The notes: a model not told the origin generated them from the sequence alone. Shown: positions 44,254-53,181, counted from the stretch's first letter. The stretch: DNA of 64,000 bases from Geminicoccaceae bacterium (GCA_020638495.1 JACKIN010000001.1:744001-808000), one strand, 5' to 3'. Program-made: numbers and translations.

Positions 44254-45522
44254 TCATTCAGACGCGAGCGCGGCGGTTCCTTCTCTTTCCTCGATGATCG
44301 ATCGGACGTCGGTCACCGTCGAGTGCTCGACGGGGGAGGCGCTGTTGCCGAAGGCGTTGCGCAGATAGGTCAGGAGCGCCGCCACTTCGTCATCGTCCAG
44401 CTTCCAGCCTAAGGCCGGCATCGCCAGCGGCGTGGGCTTTGCCTCCGTCGACGGCTTCTCCGCACCGCCGAGCACGATCTGGATGGCGCTGTGCGGCTCC
44501 TCCTGCTGCAGGACGCTGCTGCCGGCGAGGGCCGGGAAGACGCCTTCCTGGCCCTCCCCGCTCATCAGGTGACAGCCGGTGCAGTTGTCGACGAAGAGCG
44601 CCTCACCCTCGGCCATGAGGAGTTCGTCGAGGTCGCGGACGTCGCCCGGCTCGGCCACCTCCTCCGCTGCCGGCAGGTCCTCGAGGTAGACCGCCATGGC
44701 CCGCAGGTCCTCCCGGGTCAGGTGCTGGGTCGAGCGTTCGACGACCTCCGCCATCGGGCCGCCGGCGGAGGAGAAGCGGTTGCTGCCCGTCTTCAGATAT
44801 TCGACGATGTCCTCGACCGACCACTCGCCCAGCCCCTCGCGCAGGTCGCCCGTCAGGTCCGGCGCGAACCAGCCCTCGCCGAAGCCGCCCTCGAAGGCCT
44901 CGTCCAGCTCGACCGCGCCCGCCAGGTTCTTGGGCGAGTGGCAGGCAGCGCAATGGCCCAGCCCCTCCACCAGGTAGGCGCCTCTGTTCCACTCCGCGGA
45001 CTTCCCGGGAACCGGCGTGAAGACGCCTTCCTCGAAGAAGAGCGCATTCCAGCCCGCGAGCAAGGCGCGCCAGCTCAACGGCCAGGGCAGCTCCGGCGGG
45101 TCGACCTCCTGGCGCACCGGCTCCAGCGTGTCGAGCCAGGCCTTGATGGCGCGAATGTCGTCGCGCGTCGCCTTCGTGAAGAAGGGGTATGGAAAGGCCG
45201 GATAGAGCCGCTTGCCACCCGGCGCCATGCCCTGGGTCATGGCGCGCTCGAACTCGGCATCCGACCAGCCGCCGATGCCCGTTTCCCGATCGGGGGTGAT
45301 GTTCGCCGAGTAGAGCGTGCCGAACGGTGTCGGGATCGGGCGGTTGCCGGCGAAAGGCTCGCCGCCTTCGGCCGTATGGCAGGCGACGCAGTCGCCGACC
45401 CGCGCGAGATAGCGGCCTCTCTCGATGTCCGAGAAGCCCGCCTCCTGCGCCAGGCCGGCGGCCGTGCCCGTCAGCACGGCGGCGCCCGCCAGAACGGTGA
45501 GCCCGGCCCTCATCTCACGCAT
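44254..45522 (-). CDS. Triheme cytochrome c subunit of a membrane-bound GMC dehydrogenase
   Basis: Electron-transfer subunit, 422 residues, with a signal peptide (LTVLAGAAVLTGTAAGLAQ). Three haem sites: CVACH near 45, CAACH near 190 and CTGCH near 320, the layout of the gluconate-2-dehydrogenase / alcohol dehydrogenase cytochrome subunit. Motifs GNRPIPTPFGTLYSANITPD and AYLVEGLGHCAACH are typical. It takes electrons from the flavoprotein and passes them to quinone or a terminal oxidase in the periplasm. A C-terminal anchor helix is not obvious. The ATG at 45522 overlaps the stop of the GMC gene; ATG at 45513 is an alternative start. Confidence 0.93.
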   Translation of the reverse strand: MREMRAGLTVLAGAAVLTGTAAGLAQEAGFSDIERGRYLARVGDCVACHTAEGGEPFAGNRPIPTPFGTLYSANITPDRETGIGGWSDAEFERAMTQGMAPGGKRLYPAFPYPFFTKATRDDIRAIKAWLDTLEPVRQEVDPPELPWPLSWRALLAGWNALFFEEGVFTPVPGKSAEWNRGAYLVEGLGHCAACHSPKNLAGAVELDEAFEGGFGEGWFAPDLTGDLREGLGEWSVEDIVEYLKTGSNRFSSAGGPMAEVVERSTQHLTREDLRAMAVYLEDLPAAEEVAEPGDVRDLDELLMAEGEALFVDNCTGCHLMSGEGQEGVFPALAGSSVLQQEEPHSAIQIVLGGAEKPSTEAKPTPLAMPALGWKLDDDEVAALLTYLRNAFGNSASPVEHSTVTDVRSIIEEREGTAALASE

Positions 45523-47278
45523 CCACCAGCGGGCCGGGGTTTTTCAGGTAGCGGGTCTTGATCGCCTCGGCCGCCCAGTAGGTGAGCGCGCCCACCGTGC
45601 CGGTCGGGTTGTAGCCCGCGTTCTGGGGAAACACGCAGGCCCCCATCACGAAGAGGTTGGGGACGTCCCAGTGCTGGAGGTAGCGGTTGACGACGCTGGT
45701 GGACGGGTCGTCGCCCATGACCGCACCGCCCGTGTTGTGCGTCGTCTGGTAGGGGACGATCGAATAGGGCCCCTGGCGCTGGTTGACGGTGTAGGAGCGC
45801 GGCCGCATGGCCCTGGCGATCTCCTCCGCCCGGGCGGTCACGAAGCGGGACATGCGCCGCTCGTTGTCGTGGAAGTCGAAGGTGAGGCGCATGAGCGGAT
45901 CGCCGTAGGCGTCTCTGTAGGTCGGATCGAGATCGAGATGCGCGTCGTTGTAGCTCATCACGCTGCCGTGCACGCTGAGCGAGGCGGAGCGCAGGTAGTT
46001 CTCGGCCATCGCCTGCTTCCACGCAGAGCCCCATTCGGGCGTGCCCTGGGGGAGCTGGTGCTGGAGGATCGGCCGGCCGCCGGTGGTCCAGAGGGCGACA
46101 TAGGCGCCGCCGATGAAGCCGTGCGGCCCGTGGTCGAAATTGTCGCCGTTGAAGTCGTCGATCGCCTGCCCGAGGGCGCCGGCGCCCATGAACGGGTTGA
46201 GGTTCTCCTCGACGAAGACGTCCACCCCGGACACCATCTGGTAGGCGTAGTTGCGACCGAGGGTCCCGGACCGCGTTTTCGGGTCGTACACCTCGCCGAT
46301 GCCGGAGAGCAGCAGGAGGTGGACGTTGTGGGTGGCGTAGGCGGAGAGGATCACCAGGTCCGCCGGCTGCTCGTGCTCCTCGCCGGAGCTGTCGACGTAG
46401 ATCGCGCCCGTGGCGCGCTTGCCGCTGCGGTCGAGCTTGATGCGCGTGACGTTGCAGTTGGTTCTTAAGCTGAAATTGCTGCGGTTCAGGAGGACCGGCA
46501 GGATCGTCGTCTGCGGCGTCGACTTGGAGTAGTTGGCGCAACCGAACCATTCGCAATAGCCGCAGTAGGTACATTTGCCCATCTGCACGCCGAGCGGGTT
46601 TCGGTAGGGCCGCGAGGTGTTGGAGGCCGGCGCGGGGAACGGGTGGAAGCCCGCCTCGCGTGCCGCCTTGTCGAACAGCAGCGTGCCGAGGCTGCGCTCG
46701 AGCGGCGGGTTGGGGTAGTCGCGCGAGCGCGGCCCCTCGAAGGGGTTGCCCTGCGCCGTGATCTCGCCGTTCAGGTTGCCGGCGACGCCCGACGTGCCGC
46801 AGAGATACTCGAAGCGGTCGAAATGCGGCTCGAGCTCCTCGTAGGTCACGCCCCAATCCTGGATCGTCATCCCCTCCGGAATGAAGTCGGCCCCGTAGCG
46901 CTCCTCGACATGGCTGCGCTGCCGGAAGTCGTTCGGCAGGAAGCGCCAGTGCTGGCCATTCCAGTGCACGCCGGCGCCGCCGACGCCGGTGCCCGGGTTG
47001 AACGAGCCCAGCCGGCGCATCGGCAGAGCGGTCTGCGCGTGGTTGTTGCGGAAGGTGATGGTCTGCCGCGCCGGCTCCTGGAACATCTCGTGGCGGACGG
47101 CGTAACGCAGCTCGTCCTGGATCTGCGGCATGGCGAAGTCGGGGACGGTGTCGCGGAACTGGCCGCGCTCGAGCGCCAGGACCTCGAGTCCGGCCTGGGC
47201 CAGCTCCTCGCCCAGGATTGCGGCGGTCCAGCCGAACCCGACCAGGAGCACGTCGACGGGTGGGAGCTTGGTCGGCAT
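45515..47278 (-). CDS. GMC oxidoreductase, flavoprotein subunit
   Basis: FAD-dependent sugar, sugar-acid or alcohol dehydrogenase, 587 residues. The nucleotide-binding motif is DVLLVGFGWTAAILGEELAQ, then GTGVGGAGVHWNGQHWRF, and the C-terminal GMC part with VNRYLQHWDVPNLFVMGACVFPQNAGYNPTGTVGALTYWAAE in outline, containing the conserved N-P-T. It has a cysteine cluster CTYCGYCEWFGC typical of the gluconate-2-dehydrogenase large subunit. It has no signal peptide and would be exported with the small subunit through the Tat pathway. The RBS GGAGGGA precedes the ATG. Since the small-subunit leader has a stop codon, export is in doubt. Confidence 0.93.
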   Translation of the reverse strand: MPTKLPPVDVLLVGFGWTAAILGEELAQAGLEVLALERGQFRDTVPDFAMPQIQDELRYAVRHEMFQEPARQTITFRNNHAQTALPMRRLGSFNPGTGVGGAGVHWNGQHWRFLPNDFRQRSHVEERYGADFIPEGMTIQDWGVTYEELEPHFDRFEYLCGTSGVAGNLNGEITAQGNPFEGPRSRDYPNPPLERSLGTLLFDKAAREAGFHPFPAPASNTSRPYRNPLGVQMGKCTYCGYCEWFGCANYSKSTPQTTILPVLLNRSNFSLRTNCNVTRIKLDRSGKRATGAIYVDSSGEEHEQPADLVILSAYATHNVHLLLLSGIGEVYDPKTRSGTLGRNYAYQMVSGVDVFVEENLNPFMGAGALGQAIDDFNGDNFDHGPHGFIGGAYVALWTTGGRPILQHQLPQGTPEWGSAWKQAMAENYLRSASLSVHGSVMSYNDAHLDLDPTYRDAYGDPLMRLTFDFHDNERRMSRFVTARAEEIARAMRPRSYTVNQRQGPYSIVPYQTTHNTGGAVMGDDPSTSVVNRYLQHWDVPNLFVMGACVFPQNAGYNPTGTVGALTYWAAEAIKTRYLKNPGPLVDA

Positions 47279-47292
47279 CGGTCCCTCCGCCC

Positions 47293-47901
47293 TCAGATGA
47301 AGCCGTCGCGGCCGAGGATGCCGACTGGCGGCAGCGGGAAAGGCTCGCCGTGCCTGCCGATGAACCGGGTGTAGTCGTAGCGTGGGCCGGGAAAGCCGAT
47401 GAGCCGCCAGCCGACGAAGCCTTGATTGCCGCCATACATGGGGTCGCTGAGGAAGCCCTCGACAGTGTTGGCTCGCAGCATCTTGAAGAAACTCCTGCTG
47501 TCGACATCGCCGAGCTCGGGCTCGCCGGCCTCCAGTCCGCGGAGCACCTCGTCCTGTTCCTCCGCGTCCAGATCAGCGAACACGCGGCCGCCGAAAAAGT
47601 CCCGACAGTGCTGATCGACCGCCCGGATGGCGGCGCTGTAGAGCTGGGCGGGTGTCAGTGGCAGCTGGTAGCCCTGCTCGTCTGTCCCGTCTTTGAAGGG
47701 TCCTTGCATGTACCAGCGGGCGGCATCGCCGAAATCGCCCGCGAGCTGGGATTCGATGAACTGGGTCACGCCCGCTTCCCGTGCACCGGCCCCCGTGTCG
47801 TCCGTCGGGATGATCCGGGCGGTGGCCGCGTCGACGAAAGCTCGTTCGGCGTCCGTGAAATGCCCGTCGGCGCCGGGCCGTCGGGTCAGTGCCGGAACCA
47901 T
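47293..47901 (-). CDS. Gluconate-2-dehydrogenase subunit 3-like protein, leader interrupted
   Basis: Small subunit of the GMC dehydrogenase, 202 residues from the first ATG after the interruption. Motifs: FTDAERAFVDAATARIIPTDD, GAGAREAGVTQFIESQLAGDFGDAARWYMQGPF in outline, AAIRAVDQHC, FFKMLRANTVEGFLSDPMYGGN and GFPG, all typical of the Gluconate_2-dh3 family. Normally this subunit carries the twin-arginine signal that carries the flavoprotein across the membrane. Here the signal lies upstream in the same frame but is cut off by TAG (47944-47946). If translation starts at 47901 the protein stays in the cytoplasm. Confidence 0.82.
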   Translation of the reverse strand: MVPALTRRPGADGHFTDAERAFVDAATARIIPTDDTGAGAREAGVTQFIESQLAGDFGDAARWYMQGPFKDGTDEQGYQLPLTPAQLYSAAIRAVDQHCRDFFGGRVFADLDAEEQDEVLRGLEAGEPELGDVDSRSFFKMLRANTVEGFLSDPMYGGNQGFVGWRLIGFPGPRYDYTRFIGRHGEPFPLPPVGILGRDGFI

Positions 47902-47991
47902 GCTCGCGGAGGCCGCGGAGAGAAGCGCGCCAATCGGCGTCAGCTAGCTGGAGGTGACGCAGAGGACTTTCAACACGCGGCGTCTGTTCAT
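47902..47991 (-). pseudogene. Tat leader of the small subunit with in-frame amber codon
   Basis: From ATG 47991 the frame of the small subunit reads MNRRRVLKVLCVTSS, then TAG at 47946-47944, then LTPIGALLSAASAS straight into the mature domain. Together these parts make a normal twin-arginine signal peptide (RRR n-region, hydrophobic core). One base change (for example from TTG or CAG) would explain the stop. It could be a true nonsense mutation, a read-through codon or a sequencing error. Confidence 0.75.
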
Positions 47992-48405
47992 CGAACACTC
48001 TGACCAGTTTGCCCGGGCCAGACAAAAACCGCGCCCATTCCCCTCGGTTCCGTTCGGCGGCTCGTTGGGGGTCGTTTTTCGATCCAAGGTCACGGAGCCG
48101 ACGTCGTCGAGCGCGAAGTGACGACCGATAGGCACCACGGGCTAAACCAAACGTGCGCTTGCCGCTTGCATCAAGCTGGATGTCTGTTCTCCTCCTGGAA
48201 CCTTCGGCGTAGCTGTCGATTCAAGGGTTCCTTGGCGTGGAACAGAGACGTCGATCGACCACGCGATACCGCGTCTGCACGTCCAGCCGAACCGGACCAG
48301 TAGTTGGGCTCGTCACTGTGCCAACCCGACGGCCTCACCCGCGTCGATCAAGTGCTGTCAGGGGTAAATGCCCACCGAGATGACCACCTTCGAGCTTCGG
48401 CTGCC
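47992..48405. other. Divergent intergenic region (414 bp) between the dehydrogenase operon and the antiporter
   Basis: Holds an EcfG-like promoter for the leftward dehydrogenase operon (48027-48051) and presumably a promoter for the rightward antiporter gene. There is a GGAACC...GGTTCC inverted pair around 48190-48230. Open frames in the region are short and unlike known proteins. No RNA gene or conserved riboswitch was seen. Confidence 0.5.
48027..48051 (-). promoter_or_regulatory. EcfG-like stress promoter of the GMC dehydrogenase operon
   Basis: On the minus strand GGAAC (48051-48047) is followed after exactly 16 bases by GGTT (48030-48027). The alphaproteobacterial EcfG consensus is GGAAC-N16/17-CGTT, so only one -10 base differs. 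The ATG of the small-subunit leader (47991) lies about 29 bases after the expected start of transcription. Confidence 0.5.
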
Positions 48406-49668
48406 ATGAACGAGCTCGATGCCATTGTCGCCATCGGCGCGGGCGCCGTGTTGCTGCTCGGCGTGACATCCGGTTGCATTCGCAATCGGCTCTGGATCTC
48501 CGAGCCCGCCGTCTGCCTCGCGGTGGGCGTGGCGCTCAGTCCGCTCCAATTCGAGTTCCTCGGGGTAGCGCCGGGCTCGGATGAATATCTGACGCTCGTC
48601 CAGCAGGTCGCTCGCCTCACCCTGGCGATCTCGGTGATGGGCGCCGCCTTGCGCCTGCCGCAGGACTACGTCCGTCGCCATTGGCGCGAGCTGACGCTGA
48701 TTCTCGGCTTGGGGCTGCCGATGATGTGCCTGAGCGGCGCTTTTCTCGCCTACCTCATGCTCTCGGTGCCCCTGCTCACGGCCTTGCTGATCGGCAGCGT
48801 GCTCGCCCCTACCGACCCCGTCCTGTCGGATTCGATCGTCGCCGGCAGGATCGCGGATGGCCACATTCCCGCGCGCATGCGCAACAGCCTCACTGCGGAG
48901 AGCGGGGCCAATGACGGGCTTGCGCTCCTCCTGGTGATGATTCCGATCCTGCTGCTGACCGAACCCCCGGCCGCGGCGTTGGCAAGCTGGGTCACCGGTG
49001 TCCTGCTATGGAAAGTGCTGGCGGCGATCGCGATCGGTGCCGGGCTCGGCTGGCTCGCCGGACGGGCAATGGTCTGGGCTTACGCGCAGCCGTTCTCGGA
49101 GCGGGTCTCCGGCAAGACCGCGTCGGTGGCCTTGGCCCTCACCACCGTCGCCTGCGTGCATCTCATCGGCAGCAGCGGCATCCTCGCGACATTCGTCGCC
49201 GGGCTGCAGTTCAAGCACTACATGATCCGCGTCCAGGATCCACGCCACGAGCATGTCCAGGAGGCGATCGGCCGCTTCTTCGACCTGCCGGTTTTCATCC
49301 TGTTCGGCCTGTCGCTGCCATGGCGGGATTGGCTGGAGCTCGATTGGTCGGCGTGGCTGTTCATGCTCGCGGTGCTGCTCTTGCGCCGACCGCCGGCCTG
49401 GCTGATGCTGCATCCACTGCTGGCGTCGCTCCGCAACCGCCCCGAGGCTCTGTTCAACGGCTGGTTCGGCCCAATCGGGATTGCCGCTTTGTTCTACGCC
49501 GCCGAGGCGACGCACCTGACCCAGATCGATCAGGTGTGGACGATCGGCAGCCTGGTGGTGTTCGCGTCGATCGTCATGCACGGCACGAGCGCCACGCCGC
49601 TGATCCAGCGCTATGACCGGCTGGTCGCCGCGCGCTCCTCGCCCGAAGCGGCAGGCGAAGGCGCCTGA
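48406..49668 (+). CDS. Na+/H+ antiporter, CPA1 (NhaP) family
   Basis: Inner-membrane cation/proton antiporter, 420 residues with 11 to 13 hydrophobic spans. The ion-binding motifs are present: LAPTDPVLSDSIVAGR (TDP) and TAESGANDGLALLL (ND). The frame is open from 48304, but the ATG at 48406 is preferred because the first span starts there (IVAIGAGAVLLLGVT) and the upstream residues are hydrophilic and unlike the family. No strong ribosome site is seen. It converges with the respiratory operon. No large cytoplasmic regulatory domain is attached. Confidence 0.9.
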   Translation: MNELDAIVAIGAGAVLLLGVTSGCIRNRLWISEPAVCLAVGVALSPLQFEFLGVAPGSDEYLTLVQQVARLTLAISVMGAALRLPQDYVRRHWRELTLILGLGLPMMCLSGAFLAYLMLSVPLLTALLIGSVLAPTDPVLSDSIVAGRIADGHIPARMRNSLTAESGANDGLALLLVMIPILLLTEPPAAALASWVTGVLLWKVLAAIAIGAGLGWLAGRAMVWAYAQPFSERVSGKTASVALALTTVACVHLIGSSGILATFVAGLQFKHYMIRVQDPRHEHVQEAIGRFFDLPVFILFGLSLPWRDWLELDWSAWLFMLAVLLLRRPPAWLMLHPLLASLRNRPEALFNGWFGPIGIAALFYAAEATHLTQIDQVWTIGSLVVFASIVMHGTSATPLIQRYDRLVAARSSPEAAGEGA

Positions 49669-49697
49669 GCCGCGGCGGCGGCGCATTTGCCATCGCC

Positions 49698-49985
49698 TCA
49701 GCCGAGTGGCCCGCCCGATCGCGCCAGCCAGTCTGTCAGGACGAGGCCAAAAAGGATGATCAGCCAGAACAGCCCGGCGAACGCGACCAGACGGACCAGC
49801 GTGCTGCCCTCGCGCAGGTGCATGAAGAACCACATGATCAAGAAGGCCTTGGCCGCCGCGATCGAGAGGTTCAGGACCGGGTTCAGGGCGCCGAGCCCGA
49901 GATGCGCCACACCGATCGTCGCACCCAGCAGCACGAGGCAGGCGAGGTAGACGAGAAAGAAAGCCAGAGCGTTGCTGCGGGGCAT
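49698..49985 (-). CDS. Cytochrome c oxidase subunit IV, prokaryotic type
   Basis: Small membrane subunit of the caa3 oxidase, 95 residues with three spans: LAFFLVYLACLVLLGATIGVAHL, AAAKAFLIMWFFMHLREG and VAFAGLFWLIILFGLVLTDWL in outline. KAFLIMWFFMHL is the COX4_pro signature. Last gene of the 12-gene operon, 9 bp after subunit III. Confidence 0.88.
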   Translation of the reverse strand: MPRSNALAFFLVYLACLVLLGATIGVAHLGLGALNPVLNLSIAAAKAFLIMWFFMHLREGSTLVRLVAFAGLFWLIILFGLVLTDWLARSGGPLG

Positions 49986-49994
49986 GGCGGCGCT

Positions 49995-50624
49995 TCAGAT
50001 CAGGTAGAGCGTCGGGTAGAGGAACAGCCAGACCACGTCGACGAAGTGCCAGTAGATGCCGAGCCCCTCCATCCGGGTGGCGTGCTCCGGCAATGGCAGG
50101 CGACGGCGCGCCGTTCGCCAAGCGAAAAGGCCAACGGCGGCGATGCCGAGCGTGAGGTGCGCCGCATGCAGCCCGGTCGAGACGAAATAGAGGTTGAAGA
50201 AGAGCTCGACCGGCCGATCCAGCGGAAACGGCGGCCCGACGCCGGGCATCAGACCCTCCAGATACTCCAGCCGATACTCGTAGGCCTTCAGCACCAGGAA
50301 CATCAGGCCGAGCGCCGCGGTAGCGAGCAGCCAGAGCGTCGTCGGGCGCGGTCGGCCCGCGCGCGCCGCGAGCACGGCGAGCGCCATCGCCAGGCTGCTG
50401 GTGAGCAGCACCGCGGTATTGACGCCGCCGAGCCAGAGGTGGAGATGGTCGCTGGCGATGGTGGCCGCCGCGGGATCGGCGAGCCGGTACACCGCCAGGC
50501 CGAGAAAGATCGCGCCGAACAGCATCAGCTCGCTGGCGATGAACAGCCACAGACCGAGCGTCGCGGCCTCGTGCTGCTGCGCCTCGTCCGTGAAGGGCTC
50601 GGCGACGGCGCCAGATCTGCTCAC
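49995..50624 (-). CDS. ctaE: Cytochrome c oxidase subunit III
   Basis: Membrane subunit of the haem-copper oxidase, 209 residues, five spans. Motifs: LGLWLFIASELMLFGAIFLG with the conserved Glu, LFFNLYFVSTGLHAAHLTLGIA and GIYWHFVDVVWLFLYPTLYL, where the final WHFVDxVW is diagnostic. The start is GTG at 50624, overlapping the stop of subunit I (GTGA). The long open frame reaching 52172 is a shadow of subunit I. The short five-span form is typical of oxidases whose subunit I gained or kept extra helices. Confidence 0.93.
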   Translation of the reverse strand: MSRSGAVAEPFTDEAQQHEAATLGLWLFIASELMLFGAIFLGLAVYRLADPAAATIASDHLHLWLGGVNTAVLLTSSLAMALAVLAARAGRPRPTTLWLLATAALGLMFLVLKAYEYRLEYLEGLMPGVGPPFPLDRPVELFFNLYFVSTGLHAAHLTLGIAAVGLFAWRTARRRLPLPEHATRMEGLGIYWHFVDVVWLFLYPTLYLI

Positions 50625-52237
50625 CGGCGCGCCTCCGGGGCCGGATAGGCGTAGGCCTCGAAGTCGACCGTCGGCGTCGTCGCGAAGTTGTGCGTGGGTG
50701 GCGGCGAGGCGATGGTCCATTCGAGGCCGGCGGCGCCCCACGGGTTGGAGCCGGCCCGCGCACCGTAGCGCAGCGACCAGAGCAGATAGCAGGCCGGCAG
50801 CAGGTAGCCCGCCGCCAGGGCCATGCTGCCGGCGGACGACAGCACGTGCAGGATCTGGAATTCCGGCGGGTATTCGTGATAGCGCCGCGGCATGCCGAGA
50901 TAGCCGAGCACGAACTGCGGGAAGAAGGTCAAGTTGAAGCCGAGGAAGATCGTCAGCGCGGCGAGCCGCCCCCAGAATTCCGGATACATGCGTCCGGTCA
51001 TCTTCGGCCACCAGAAATGCATCGCGCCGAAAAAGGCGGTCACCGTGCCGCCGACCATGATGTAGTGGAAATGCGCCACGACGAAGTAGGTGTCGTGGAC
51101 GTGCACGTCGACCGCGAGCGCGGCGAGCACCAGGCCGGTGGTGCCGCCGATCACGAACAGCGCGATGAACCCGAGCGCGTAGAGCAGCGGCGCCGCGAGC
51201 TCGATCTGGCCTTTGTGGAGGGTCGCGGCCCAGTTGTAGACCTTGATCGCCGAGGGCACCGCGACGGCATAGCTGAGGAACGAGAACACGAAGCCGGCGT
51301 ACATCGACTGCCCGCTCGTGAACATGTGGTGCCCCCAGACCAAGAAGCCGATGGCGGCGATCGCGATGCTGGCGAAGGCGACGAACTTGTAGCCGAACAC
51401 CCGGTTCTTGCTGAAGGCGGTGACCAGTTCGGTCACCACGCCCATTGCCGGCAGCACCATGATGTAGACCGCCGGATGGCTGTAGAACCAGAACAGGTGC
51501 TGGAACAGGAGCGGGTCGCCGCCGAGCGCGGGATCGAAGATGCCGATGCCGAGCCCGCGCTCGAGCGCCACCAGAAGGAGCGTGATCGACAGGACCGGTG
51601 TCGCCAGCAGCATCACGACCGAGGTGGCGTAGTGCGACCAGACGAAGATCGGCAGCCTGAACCAGGTCATGCCTGGCGCCCGCAGCCGATGCGTCGTCAC
51701 CATGAGGTTGATGGCCGTGAAGATCGAGGAGAAGCCGACCACGAACACGCCGACGATCACCGCGATCACGTGTCCGTTGGAGAACATCGAGCTGTAGGGC
51801 GTGTAGAAGGTCCAGCCGGTGTCGACGCCGCCGGCGACGAGCGCATAGAGGGTGAACAGGCCGCCCAGGCCGAACAGGTACCAGCTGGCGAGGTTGAGCC
51901 TGGGGAAGGCGAGGTCGCGAGCGCCGATCATCAGCGGGATCAGGAAGTTGCCGAAGGTGGTCGGGATCGACGGCACCAGGAAGAACCACACCATGATGAC
52001 GCCATGAAGCGTGAACGTCTTGTTGTAGCCGTCGTGTGAGAGCAGGTCGCCCCGAGGCGTGACCAGCTCGAGGCGGATCAGGCCTGCCGCGACGCTGCCG
52101 ATGAGAAAGAAGAGCGTGATGGTGACGAGGTAGAGGATCGCGATGCGCTTGTGATCCGTGGTCAGCAGCCACGACCGGATGGTGGGACCGGCGCGCAGAT
52201 AGCTCCGGGGCGGCATTTCGCCTGTGATCGTGCTCAT
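50621..52237 (-). CDS. ctaD: Cytochrome c oxidase subunit I, A2-type (caa3)
   Basis: Catalytic subunit that reduces O2 and pumps protons, 538 residues, 12 spans. Haem a and a3/CuB ligands are in FTLHGVIMVWFFLVP, HLFWFYSHPAVYIMVLPAMG, FLVWGHHMFTSG and VHDTYFVVAHFHYIMVGG. The helix VI motif is YSHPAVY: the Glu of A1-type enzymes (GHPEVY) is replaced and a Tyr-Ser pair precedes the His, which defines A2-type oxidases such as those of Thermus and Rhodothermus. The ATG at 52237 overlaps the stop of subunit II. N-terminal residues of the longer open frame are a shadow. Confidence 0.96.
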   Translation of the reverse strand: MSTITGEMPPRSYLRAGPTIRSWLLTTDHKRIAILYLVTITLFFLIGSVAAGLIRLELVTPRGDLLSHDGYNKTFTLHGVIMVWFFLVPSIPTTFGNFLIPLMIGARDLAFPRLNLASWYLFGLGGLFTLYALVAGGVDTGWTFYTPYSSMFSNGHVIAVIVGVFVVGFSSIFTAINLMVTTHRLRAPGMTWFRLPIFVWSHYATSVVMLLATPVLSITLLLVALERGLGIGIFDPALGGDPLLFQHLFWFYSHPAVYIMVLPAMGVVTELVTAFSKNRVFGYKFVAFASIAIAAIGFLVWGHHMFTSGQSMYAGFVFSFLSYAVAVPSAIKVYNWAATLHKGQIELAAPLLYALGFIALFVIGGTTGLVLAALAVDVHVHDTYFVVAHFHYIMVGGTVTAFFGAMHFWWPKMTGRMYPEFWGRLAALTIFLGFNLTFFPQFVLGYLGMPRRYHEYPPEFQILHVLSSAGSMALAAGYLLPACYLLWSLRYGARAGSNPWGAAGLEWTIASPPPTHNFATTPTVDFEAYAYPAPEARR

Positions 52238-53181
52238 GGGCGGTGGTCCTCCGCGCGGGCGAGCGATTTGATGAAGGCGATCAGCTGGACAAGGTCCTCC
52301 TCGGGAATGCGCCCGGCGAAGCTGGGCATGACCGGCCGGTAGCCGGCCACGACGTGCTGCATCGGCAGCAGGATGCTGTCGCGGATGTACTGGTCGTCGG
52401 CGGTGACGATCTCGCCGGAGGCGAGCGGCACCGGGCGCCCGTAGATGCCGTGCAGCGAGGGCGCGCGAACCACCTCGCTGTGCTCGTGGCAGCCGGAGCA
52501 GCCGTAGCTGCGAAACAGCGTGGCGCCGCGCTCTGCCAGCGTCAGGTCGGCGCCCTGGCGAGCCAGCCACGCCTCGTACGCGGCTGGCTCCATCACCACG
52601 ATCTCGCCGCGCATCTCGGAATGGGCCGTGCCGCAGTACTCGGCGCACAGCAGGTGATAGACGCCGGCCCGCTCGGCCTGGAACCATTGGAAGGTGGTCC
52701 GTCCTGGCAGCACGTCCTGCTTGATGCGCAATGCCGGGAAATAGAGGCTGTGGATCACGTCCTGCGAGCTCATCGACAGCCTGACGGGCTGGCCGACGGG
52801 CACGTGCAGCTCGTTGATCTCGCGCTGGCCACCCGGATGCTGGAACTTCCACATCCACTGCCGCGCCACCACGGCGATCTCGAGCGCATCGCCGGGCGGC
52901 CGGCGGAGCTCGAAGTACGCCTCGCCTGCCCAGACGTAGAAGACGAGGACGAGACCGAAGGGGATCAACGCCCAGGCGAACTCGAGCTTCCAGTTGCGGC
53001 GCCGCCGGGGCGTGCGGCTCGCTGCCGAGCCGCGGCGATATCTGATGGCGAACCATCCCAGGGCAACGAACACGGGCAGCGTCAGCAGCGCGCACAGCCC
53101 GACCAGGCCGATCAGCAGTAGATCGACCTCGTGGGCGTGCGCCGAAAGCGCCGTTGGCCAAAACGATGTGGTCGGTTGCAT
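52234..53181 (-). CDS. ctaC: Cytochrome c oxidase subunit II with fused cytochrome c domain
   Basis: Electron-entry subunit of the caa3 oxidase, 315 residues. Two spans (LLLIGLVGLCALLTLPVFVALGW and LIPFGLVLVFYVWAG) are followed by the CuA domain: VVARQWMWKFQHPGG, VIHSLYFPALRIKQD and the ligand motif CAEYCGTAHSEM. A C-terminal cytochrome c domain has CSGCH near 230 and the Met ligand probably in PVMPSFAG. The fused haem makes this a caa3-type enzyme. No cleavable signal peptide is clear. The ATG at 53181 was chosen because the alignment starts there. Confidence 0.95.
   Translation of the reverse strand: MQPTTSFWPTALSAHAHEVDLLLIGLVGLCALLTLPVFVALGWFAIRYRRGSAASRTPRRRRNWKLEFAWALIPFGLVLVFYVWAGEAYFELRRPPGDALEIAVVARQWMWKFQHPGGQREINELHVPVGQPVRLSMSSQDVIHSLYFPALRIKQDVLPGRTTFQWFQAERAGVYHLLCAEYCGTAHSEMRGEIVVMEPAAYEAWLARQGADLTLAERGATLFRSYGCSGCHEHSEVVRAPSLHGIYGRPVPLASGEIVTADDQYIRDSILLPMQHVVAGYRPVMPSFAGRIPEEDLVQLIAFIKSLARAEDHRP

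Noticed and set aside
43906..44412. Plus-strand open frame of 168 codons
   Set aside because: Overlaps the cytochrome gene antisense, has no family resemblance, and its composition matches shadow frames.
48196..48222. EcfG-like GGAAC before the antiporter gene
   Set aside because: The bases 16 downstream are GATT, with two mismatches to CGTT; too weak to claim.
48304..48405. Longer N-terminus for the antiporter
   Set aside because: Hydrophilic residues unlike the family; the first membrane span starts right after the ATG at 48406.
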